Shown in pieces: positions 1 through 5,635 of a DNA stretch of 5,635 nt; the stretch's first letter is position 1, and each line of letters opens with the position of its first letter. Position numbers and translations under genes: made by a program. This DNA comes from Candidatus Melainabacteria bacterium. Lineage in GTDB: Bacteria; Cyanobacteriota; Vampirovibrionia; 2-02-FULL-35-15. Where the stretch lies: assembly GCA_023250175.1 (NCBI GenBank), contig JAHFBD010000041.1, positions 7,381-13,015 of the forward strand. The letters run 5' to 3'. The notes under the pieces were generated by a model that searched no databases, was not told the DNA's origin, and worked only from the letters and a program-made list of their open reading frames with translations.

Positions 1-1
1 A

Positions 2-520
2 TCTGATATTTATTCTGCAATCACATCAGGAATTGGTACTTTAAAGGGACCTTTACATGGTGGTGCAAATGAAGCTGCGATGGAAATGATATTAAAGTTT
101 TCTAGTCCTGAAGATGCAGAGCGTGGCATTACTGATATATTAAACAGAAAAGAAAAAATAATGGGTTTTGGACACAGGGTTTACAAAAAGAAGGATGGCA
201 GATCGGATGTCATGAAAAAATATTCATTACAGTTAGCTGAGAAACGTGGGCAAAAAAAATTGTTTGATATTGCTGAAAAAATTGAAACCACTGTAAAAGA
301 AAAGAAAGGATTATTTCCTAATACAGATTTTTATTCTGCAGTAGCTTATTACCTGCTTAATATACCTATCCCACTCTATACACCAATATTTGTTTTAAGC
401 AGAACAGCGGGTTGGTCTGCTCATATAATTGAACAGCTTTCTGACAATAGACTAATCAGACCAAGAGCTATTTATGAAGGTCCATCACAAAGAGAAGTGC
501 CTACGATAGAAAGAAGATAA
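2..520 (+). CDS. Citrate synthase / 2-methylcitrate synthase, C-terminal part (5' end outside the window)
   Basis: The enzyme condenses acetyl-CoA with oxaloacetate (TCA cycle entry) or propionyl-CoA with oxaloacetate (methylcitrate cycle) in the cytoplasm. The frame is open from base 2, giving 172 visible residues before TAA at 518-520. The ATG at 80 is an internal methionine, because the family motif GPLHGGANE lies upstream of it. The three catalytic residues are visible: His19 of the fragment in GPLHGGANE (bases 56-58), His58 in GFGHRVYK, and Asp109 in FPNTDFYSA (bases 326-328). Their spacings of 39 and 51 residues are shorter than in E. coli GltA (His264, His305, Asp362) and fit the short dimeric type that includes Gram-positive and archaeal citrate synthases and many PrpC/MmgD proteins. 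The C-terminus carries the expected RLIRPRA and YEGP motifs. The fragment cannot separate citrate from 2-methylcitrate specificity. The next gene follows after 17 bases on the same strand. Confidence 0.95.
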   Translation, partial: SDIYSAITSGIGTLKGPLHGGANEAAMEMILKFSSPEDAERGITDILNRKEKIMGFGHRVYKKKDGRSDVMKKYSLQLAEKRGQKKLFDIAEKIETTVKEKKGLFPNTDFYSAVAYYLLNIPIPLYTPIFVLSRTAGWSAHIIEQLSDNRLIRPRAIYEGPSQREVPTIERR

Positions 521-534
521 TTTCTACTATCGTA
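502..534. repeat. Imperfect inverted repeat across the citrate synthase/glycosylase junction
   Basis: TACGATAG at 502-509 is matched exactly by its reverse complement CTATCGTA at 527-534. Inside it, AAA at 510-512 can pair with TTT at 521-523 across a three-base bulge (524-526), leaving an eight-base loop that contains the upstream stop codon. The right arm ends three bases before the ATG at 538. It is AT-rich and has no following run of T, so it is a poor intrinsic terminator. In RNA it could influence translation of the downstream gene, but that is inference. The repeat itself is directly visible. Confidence 0.45.
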
Positions 535-537
535 TTT

Positions 538-1206
538 ATGACTAACAATTTTTTAAAGCTACAGCAAAAAATCATAACCTGTAAAAAGTGTCCCCGCTTA
601 GCAAAGTATATAAATGAAATAAAGGGGAAATACCCAAGCTATTGGTGTAAGCCAGTTCCAAGTTTTGGGGATATTAATGCAAAGATTTTAATTGTAGGAT
701 TAGCACCTGGACGATTTGGATCGAATCGAACAGGAAGAATGTTTACAGGTGATTCCTCTGGAAACTTTATGTATAAGGTACTTTATGATGTGGGTTTATG
801 TAATAAACCAAAGTCTATTGATTCAAATGATGGACTAAAACTAAGTGATTGTTATATTACAGCGGTAGGACATTGTGCCCCACCTCAAAATAAACCAACT
901 CCAAAAGAACTTAACAACTGCTTTCCATATTTTGTTGAAGAGCTGCAGCTATTAAAAAAGTTAAAAGTGATAGTTACATTAGGAAAAATTGCTTTTGATG
1001 GGTATTTGAAATGGTTAGTAGAGCAAAGAATCAATGAAATTAAGAAGAAGGATTTTAAGTTTGCTCATGGAGCTATTTATAACTCAAATAATTTACCCCA
1101 TGTATTAATTGCAAGTTATCATCCAAGCAGACAAAATACTCAAACAGGAAGATTAACAGAAAAAATGTTTAAAGAAATGTTTGTAACAGCTATTAAACAT
1201 AGCTAA
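538..1206 (+). CDS. udgB: Uracil-DNA glycosylase, family 5 (UDGb), iron-sulfur type
   Basis: This base-excision-repair enzyme cleaves uracil from DNA. Studied family 5 members also act on other deaminated bases such as hypoxanthine. The 222-residue length is normal for the family. Motif 1 is GLAPG at residues 54-58, without the polar Asp/Asn that families 1 and 4 use there, followed by NRTGR (63-67) and FTGD (69-72), which is the family 5 pattern. The second motif, YHPS (194-197), is followed by TGRLT (203-207). Cys15 and Cys18 (CKKC), plus Cys113 and Cys128 around PPQNKP, are placed to bind a 4Fe-4S cluster. Other cysteines are at 37, 88 and 105. The ATG at 538 puts the CxxC pair near the N-terminus as expected. 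No good Shine-Dalgarno sequence precedes it: the nearest purine-rich stretch (508-517) is over 20 bases away, so translation may be coupled to the upstream gene. The stop abuts the stop of the convergent gene. Confidence 0.93.
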   Translation: MTNNFLKLQQKIITCKKCPRLAKYINEIKGKYPSYWCKPVPSFGDINAKILIVGLAPGRFGSNRTGRMFTGDSSGNFMYKVLYDVGLCNKPKSIDSNDGLKLSDCYITAVGHCAPPQNKPTPKELNNCFPYFVEELQLLKKLKVIVTLGKIAFDGYLKWLVEQRINEIKKKDFKFAHGAIYNSNNLPHVLIASYHPSRQNTQTGRLTEKMFKEMFVTAIKHS

Positions 1207-4200
1207 TCAAAGAAACTTTTTAAAAACTATAGTCTGAATCCCATTCTTTTTCCAGAGTTTAACTAATTCCATTGATAATTTAGAAACATCAGCATTACCA
1301 ATCCACAATCTTACTGTTCCACCCCGTATAATTTTTTGTTCATCAATATTTGGCAACCATAGCTTATTTGAAATAGGTCCTTTAAACTCATACCCATTAT
1401 CTTTTTCCTCCATATCATCACTAACATTATTTGCACAATGTGCTAAAAAGTTTAAGCCTAGAACAAAATCCATAAATTTAGTTCTTTTACCGAGATCATC
1501 TTCTATAGTCTTATTGCTTAGTACATCTTGTAACTCTTCATATTTTAAAGAAACCAAATGATTACCCCTATAAAATAAATGTAAATGTTCTTTTTGTCTT
1601 TTATTAATTCCCATATATAAAGCAGATACTATACTAAGTAAACCTTTTGAAAACCCACTAACTTCATTAATATCTTGAGATAAAAGCTCTAAGTCTACTA
1701 CATAGTGATATGGAGATGGGTCCTGAGTATCCTGCATTTGTTTAACCACTAGCTTTTCATCACCTCTTCTATATGATGTTTTCCAATCAATACTATTTAT
1801 GGGATCTCCAGCCATGTAAGGTCTATGTCCTGTAATATGCTCTGATTTGTTGGGTGCTTTTCCTAAAATTTTTGAAGAGCCAATAGCTTGAGGCAGGTTT
1901 GCATTAATCCACTTTGCATGCTTCATATTCTCTATAAGATTAATTTCAAAATTATATCCTTCTTGTATAAGATCTTTTAGATATTTATAATATTTCCCAC
2001 CTTCCAGAAGAAATTCACATTCATCAGATGGCTCAGAAGTTAAGATGGTTTGAGTTAAATAATTAATCCATAATGAATCATTCCACTGTGAATAGCGATG
2101 CTTTTTAAGTACTTTATTAACTAATATATTCTTTGGGATTAAACTTTTATCAGACCGTTTTTTCCATAAAACAGTATCATTGGTAATACCATCATCAATA
2201 AGAGGATTTTGTAGTATATCCTTTATAGCTATATGATCATTAAATGCTATTAGAGCAGAAAAAGCCCTAAGCTCTGCATCATTTAATGTTAACAATTCAT
2301 TTTTTATATCTACCCAATTAGTAACTTGTAAGTAAACTTCCGAATATATTTCTTTTAGAGCACCGATCGAGGGTGCATCATTAGACATAAATACCCTTCT
2401 TAAGTTATCCTGTAGTGAATATACTTTACCATTATTATTTCTGTCCAAGAGAATATACAATAAACCAAAGCGGTGTTTATTACTTAGTGAAAGATTGTTT
2501 GCAAGAAAATACCTTATTATATTTTTGTCATTAAATCCTAATGTTCTTCTCACTGCTTGACTAAAGGTTTTTTCAGCTTCAGGAAATCGCTTACAGATAG
2601 AATTATATGCTTTTTCTAATGATTCATTATGTTGCCACTTTAGTCCTGAGTTTTCCATGAATCGCTTAGAGTAGTATGGCACACCATCATAGTTTGATTG
2701 GTCCATAAGCTTCATTAATTTTTCATGTGGAAATATTTGCCATAAATTATAAGTAAAAATTGTACGGGCTTCTCCAAAAGAAAGAGAATCCAATGTCTTC
2801 TTTAATCCTTGCCATACTTTTTCTTCAGAAACAGCACTATCAGGAAAATCTTTTCTCGGTACCCCAAAATAATCACATAGAGAAGAAATATACTTAGCCC
2901 AGTTCTGTAGCGGTTTCTCTGTTTTTAATAATTCTGATACAAGAATACTGGCGGGTTTTTCATGATTATATCCATTTTGAGTATGAATACTTATAGATGC
3001 ACAAAACGAATTGTATTTTTTTATAAGAGCCTCATAGGTTTTTCTAATGTGTGGATATATCTTTTCTTTTTGAATTTCTTTTTTTAAATCAATACCAATA
3101 GATTCAAGTGGCTTGATCTGTGAAATAATGATCTTAAGATTAATCTTGTCACCAAGATCTATATACATGAGTAATCGTTCTTTATAAAGCCTAGAAACCT
3201 TTCTTGCAGCATTGTCAGTTAACACTACTTTTCCATTTTCTAAAGTAACGTAATCTTGTAAAACCCCACTTGTATAATAGCTTTTAAGCTGCTTATGTAA
3301 TAATTGTTCATTGTGCTGAGCACAATCTACAATCATATATGTAATCCTTTCTTCTATAAGACTTTCATGGTTTTTATCCTTACTGCGTAAAAAAGTACAA
3401 CAATCTCTTATAATATTTGAAGGAATTGCATTAGCAATATTAGAGTTTATAGGAAGTAGGCTACTGATTATATGTGCAATAGTTATACGATCTTTATTAG
3501 AGTTGGCTTTTTGAAAAAGCTCTTTTAAGAAAAAAAGCTTGATGTTCTGTTCTATTTTAGAAGTATTTAAACGCTTGGCTAAGGTTTCTATCTCTGTTGA
3601 TTTTATATCACTCAATGCTTCTTTATTTAAATGAGAAAAAACTATATTTAAACATTTATCTGAGTTTAACAAATACCAATCTAGCTCACCACCTTTTAAT
3701 ACCATCTGAATGAATTGACTTTGAATTTCAATTTGCTGTTCATGCGAATTAGATAAAAACCATTCATTAAAATCCTTTACAAGGTCATTTATTTCAATTC
3801 TGTCAAGGTGGCTAATTAAATGAAAGAACTCTCTATCATTATATGGATCATGGTTACTATGCCTAAGAAAAACCTCATTCCAAGGTTTATATAATTCTGG
3901 CTCTGTACTTCTTTCTACCCTGGCAAATGAATGTAAAACATCTTCTATATTTCCATATCGCAGTATAGAAGACCAATTATTTATTATGTTTTGTATAGCT
4001 TCTAGTTCAACGTATCCCTTAAACAATTTTTGTCTTTGTAACTCAGTTATATTGCAATCCAAGAGTAAATTAGTTGTGTTTGAATTTAAAAGTAAATCAT
4101 CAAGTTGTGATTTTTTGTTAGGAGAACCATCAGATATCCTCCAGTTGGGAGCAATGTTTTCTAAATTTTTAATTAATCTTTCTTTCGAGAAGATTTTCAC

Positions 4201-5635
4201 CATTTCTAGGACTGGTAATTTATCATGGTTAACCTGATTTTCATTTAATGTACAATCACCACTATCTAATGTTGTAGCTTCTTCTATATGTGCTTTACCC
4301 TCTTCATCTAACCATAGTGTTTGAGCATGACCCATATCTGCTCTAAATTGTATACCTCGCCTAGTACTTTCAAGGACATTTCCACAAACTACAATCCCTG
4401 GAATATTTTCTTTTCTTAATTCATTGGATAAATAAACAGCCATATGCTCACAACGACCTACTAGACCTAATCCTTCTTCTACATCATAGAAATTGTTTTT
4501 TGCACTAGCTAAAATCTCTTCAATACCAATATAAGTAGAATATAAAGGGTCTTTTGCTTGTATTCTTGCTCTTACCAATGAAACAATTTCATTATTATTT
4601 TTTGCTTTGCTAATTAATTTTTGAATGAATGACTTCTTAGTTGTTTCTTTTGATTTACCAAAACATTGGGACCATTCATTTGTTATTTCTTGTATTGGAG
4701 TTGGTGCTTGCTCTGTCAGTCTATATTTTACAGAACAAGCTTCAGATGAAACATTATAAAGCCTTGCAACCCCAAGAGCATCTCTTTTTATAGAAACTCC
4801 CTTTAATGGAATATGATAACCTCTTTTATCACTTAAGCTTATAGCACTTACCGTAAATCCAAAGGGTGTTGGAAGAGTTATACAGTTATTAATATGTCTT
4901 GAAGAAACTATAGGGATATCAACATCAATATTTTCTTTTTTCCTTTGACCTAATTCTTTAAACTTGATAAAGTCTTTTATTCCACTTGTAACATCTTTAT
5001 TTTCTATAGGCTTTGTAATTCTCTCTCCACCAGGACCACATAAAAAACCACTACTTGTAATATACAAACTATTTCCAACACCTGGGTCTTTATAAACCCA
5101 TCCCATAAAGCTTTTTTCCCCAGAATGACGAACAACATGAAATCTATCTAATCCAATTTCATTATTGCTATTTATTCCATTCTCAATACTGTTTTGTGGT
5201 TCTTCTGGTAATATCAGGTCATTTTCTATTTGAACAGGTCTTTTTCCTTCTAACATTTCAACAAGTTCAGTTTCTCTTTCTTCTAGTTTCAGAGCATTAT
5301 GATAACGTTCATATATTTTTTCTATTTCCAACCAACTTTCAATATATATAAAATACTTACTTAAATCAAAAAGGGCAAGTCTGGTTAATTCTTCACTTAT
5401 CTCAGTATCTTGTTTTACAGTAAGGTCATTATGAAGCTTTGCCAGTTCATAGAAGTCATAAAGCTTAGTTTTAAATGAAGTAATAATTTCTTTTTCATTT
5501 TCATTTAGCTCAGTAACATCAGATAAATCATTCAGGTATACATTTAAACAATCTACATTTTCCTTAACTCTACTTAAAAAAGTAGTATCTTCTGTAATTA
5601 ACTGAATACCACCTGATAGTTTTTTAAATATAGAG
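1207..5635 (-). CDS. Giant transglutaminase-like / DUF58 (vWA-like) fusion protein, N-terminus outside the window
   Basis: The frame ends at TGA (1209-1207) and is open to the window edge: at least 1475 residues. A TTG at 5331-5329 would give 1374 residues, but 101 more sense codons lie upstream without ATG or GTG. Residues below count from that TTG. Residues 1-50, and the 101 before them, look helical and charged. Residues 60-210 look beta-rich. Residues 255-355 resemble a transglutaminase core, with Cys294 in GRCEHMA, His335 in GHAQ and Glu351 in EEATT. Residues 400-1150 are unrecognised and mostly helical. Residues 1156-1374 are DUF58-like, with GHRPYMAGDP, SIDWK, YRRG and LVVKQ. I see no signal peptide in the visible part and no hydrophobic stretch long enough to span a membrane, so it is probably cytoplasmic. 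DUF58 and transglutaminase proteins often occur beside MoxR AAA+ ATPases, so a role in an ATPase-linked assembly or processing complex is plausible but inferred. The substrate is unknown. The promoter lies off the window. Confidence 0.85.
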   Translation of the reverse strand, partial: SIFKKLSGGIQLITEDTTFLSRVKENVDCLNVYLNDLSDVTELNENEKEIITSFKTKLYDFYELAKLHNDLTVKQDTEISEELTRLALFDLSKYFIYIESWLEIEKIYERYHNALKLEERETELVEMLEGKRPVQIENDLILPEEPQNSIENGINSNNEIGLDRFHVVRHSGEKSFMGWVYKDPGVGNSLYITSSGFLCGPGGERITKPIENKDVTSGIKDFIKFKELGQRKKENIDVDIPIVSSRHINNCITLPTPFGFTVSAISLSDKRGYHIPLKGVSIKRDALGVARLYNVSSEACSVKYRLTEQAPTPIQEITNEWSQCFGKSKETTKKSFIQKLISKAKNNNEIVSLVRARIQAKDPLYSTYIGIEEILASAKNNFYDVEEGLGLVGRCEHMAVYLSNELRKENIPGIVVCGNVLESTRRGIQFRADMGHAQTLWLDEEGKAHIEEATTLDSGDCTLNENQVNHDKLPVLEMVKIFSKERLIKNLENIAPNWRISDGSPNKKSQLDDLLLNSNTTNLLLDCNITELQRQKLFKGYVELEAIQNIINNWSSILRYGNIEDVLHSFARVERSTEPELYKPWNEVFLRHSNHDPYNDREFFHLISHLDRIEINDLVKDFNEWFLSNSHEQQIEIQSQFIQMVLKGGELDWYLLNSDKCLNIVFSHLNKEALSDIKSTEIETLAKRLNTSKIEQNIKLFFLKELFQKANSNKDRITIAHIISSLLPINSNIANAIPSNIIRDCCTFLRSKDKNHESLIEERITYMIVDCAQHNEQLLHKQLKSYYTSGVLQDYVTLENGKVVLTDNAARKVSRLYKERLLMYIDLGDKINLKIIISQIKPLESIGIDLKKEIQKEKIYPHIRKTYEALIKKYNSFCASISIHTQNGYNHEKPASILVSELLKTEKPLQNWAKYISSLCDYFGVPRKDFPDSAVSEEKVWQGLKKTLDSLSFGEARTIFTYNLWQIFPHEKLMKLMDQSNYDGVPYYSKRFMENSGLKWQHNESLEKAYNSICKRFPEAEKTFSQAVRRTLGFNDKNIIRYFLANNLSLSNKHRFGLLYILLDRNNNGKVYSLQDNLRRVFMSNDAPSIGALKEIYSEVYLQVTNWVDIKNELLTLNDAELRAFSALIAFNDHIAIKDILQNPLIDDGITNDTVLWKKRSDKSLIPKNILVNKVLKKHRYSQWNDSLWINYLTQTILTSEPSDECEFLLEGGKYYKYLKDLIQEGYNFEINLIENMKHAKWINANLPQAIGSSKILGKAPNKSEHITGHRPYMAGDPINSIDWKTSYRRGDEKLVVKQMQDTQDPSPYHYVVDLELLSQDINEVSGFSKGLLSIVSALYMGINKRQKEHLHLFYRGNHLVSLKYEELQDVLSNKTIEDDLGKRTKFMDFVLGLNFLAHCANNVSDDMEEKDNGYEFKGPISNKLWLPNIDEQKIIRGGTVRLWIGNADVSKLSMELVKLWKKNGIQTIVFKKFL
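1210..1866 (-). other. DUF58 / von Willebrand A-like domain at the C-terminus of the giant protein
   Basis: About residues 1156-1374 match the DUF58 layout. A region with GHRPYMAGDP (1168-1177) and SIDWK (1180-1184), then YRRG (1187-1190) and LVVKQ (1194-1198), corresponds to the family's R-x-Y-x-x-GD, IDW, aR and l-x-V pattern. A hydrophobic strand ending in VVDLE (1211-1215) then stands where the vWA metal site (DxSxS) would start, but only the first Asp is kept. The helix and strand around 1229-1255 and the last strand-helix-strand (VRLWIGNADVS to the C-terminus) fit the rest of a vWA fold. DUF58 proteins usually carry N-terminal membrane helices; here the domain is attached to a soluble chain instead. 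Confidence 0.8.
1882..4134 (-). other. Large unrecognised, apparently helical middle region of the giant protein
   Basis: About 750 residues (roughly 400-1150 from the TTG at 5331) separate the transglutaminase-like core from the DUF58 part. I do not recognise a known domain. The sequence is rich in Leu, Ile, Lys, Glu and Asn, with many short amphipathic segments and few glycines or prolines, as expected of an alpha-helical scaffold or a diverged helical repeat. I found no clear repeat period by eye, no Walker A motif and no membrane-spanning stretch. The reading frame is uninterrupted, so this is a real part of the protein rather than two genes joined by a frameshift. Confidence 0.5.
4267..4569 (-). 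other. Transglutaminase-like domain in the giant protein
   Basis: This stretch encodes about residues 255-355 (counting from the TTG at 5331). It follows the usual order of bacterial transglutaminase-like domains: a helix with DPLYSTY, then GRCEHMAVYLSNELR with Cys294 (codon 4452-4450) at the start of the catalytic helix, then the ENIPGIVVCG strand that corresponds to the family's GIPARxVxG. His335 (codon 4329-4327) is in GHAQTLW. Glu351 (codon 4281-4279) sits in EEAT, where most members have the Asp of a DPT or DAT motif. The triad therefore looks intact, with Glu as the acid. Members of this fold act as cysteine proteases, cross-linking or deamidating enzymes; the sequence alone does not say which. 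Confidence 0.82.

Noticed and set aside
80..520. The ATG at 80 as the start of a short 146-residue protein
   Set aside because: The upstream codons from base 2 are open and encode the conserved GPLHGGANE motif with a catalytic His, so this ATG is internal to a citrate synthase gene cut by the window edge.
1217..1226. TTTTTAAAAA palindrome near the gene junction as a bidirectional terminator
   Set aside because: It is a ten-base AT-only palindrome with no loop and no GC stem, and it is explained by the Phe-Lys-Lys codons at the end of the giant protein.
3986..4237. An 83-codon open frame on the plus strand
   Set aside because: It lies wholly antisense within the giant gene. Its translation is rich in Ser, Phe, Leu and Cys as expected of the antisense of AT-rich coding DNA, and it shows no family motif or ribosome site.
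1207..5635. The giant gene as two or more genes joined by a sequencing error or readthrough
   Set aside because: A single frame is open throughout with no stop or frame change, and the DUF58 part has no obvious separate start with a ribosome site that would make it an independent gene.
1..5635. tRNA or rRNA genes, CRISPR arrays, insertion sequences and prophage attachment sites
   Set aside because: None was seen on reading: almost every base is accounted for by the three protein genes, and no direct-repeat array or transposase-like sequence is present.

Overview
The window is AT-rich and almost entirely coding. Three genes fill it: the 3' part of a citrate/2-methylcitrate synthase gene (+), a complete family 5 uracil-DNA glycosylase gene (+), and a very large gene on the minus strand that covers about four fifths of the window and runs off its right edge. 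I see no RNA genes, mobile elements, CRISPR arrays or convincing terminators. No gap between genes is longer than 17 bases.

Left part (1-1206): the citrate synthase fragment keeps all three catalytic residues of its family (His, His, Asp). Seventeen bases after its stop, the glycosylase gene starts on the same strand, so the two may be co-transcribed. A small inverted repeat lies across their junction. The glycosylase has four well-placed cysteines for a 4Fe-4S cluster and both signature motifs of the UDGb family. It probably removes uracil, and perhaps hypoxanthine, from deaminated DNA.

Right part (1207-5635): a single minus-strand reading frame encodes at least 1475 residues. A TTG at 5329-5331 would give 1374 residues, but the frame is open with no stop for another 101 codons to the window edge. 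That stretch has no ATG or GTG, so the real start is almost certainly outside the window. In order, the protein has a helix-rich N-terminal stretch, a probable beta-rich region, a transglutaminase-like cysteine-protease-fold domain with an intact Cys-His-acid set, about 750 residues of unrecognised and apparently helical sequence, and a C-terminal DUF58/von Willebrand A-like domain whose metal-binding motif looks degenerate. Separate transglutaminase and DUF58 proteins, usually membrane-anchored, are commonly encoded beside a MoxR AAA+ ATPase. Here the two are fused in one apparently soluble giant, which is the most interesting thing in the window. Its partner, if it has one, would lie upstream, beyond the right edge.

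Organism: the low GC content, tight packing and gene types suggest a bacterium with an AT-rich genome. The short citrate synthase type and UDGb occur in many phyla, so I do not assign a lineage. The large gene meets the glycosylase gene tail to tail with no base between their stop codons.
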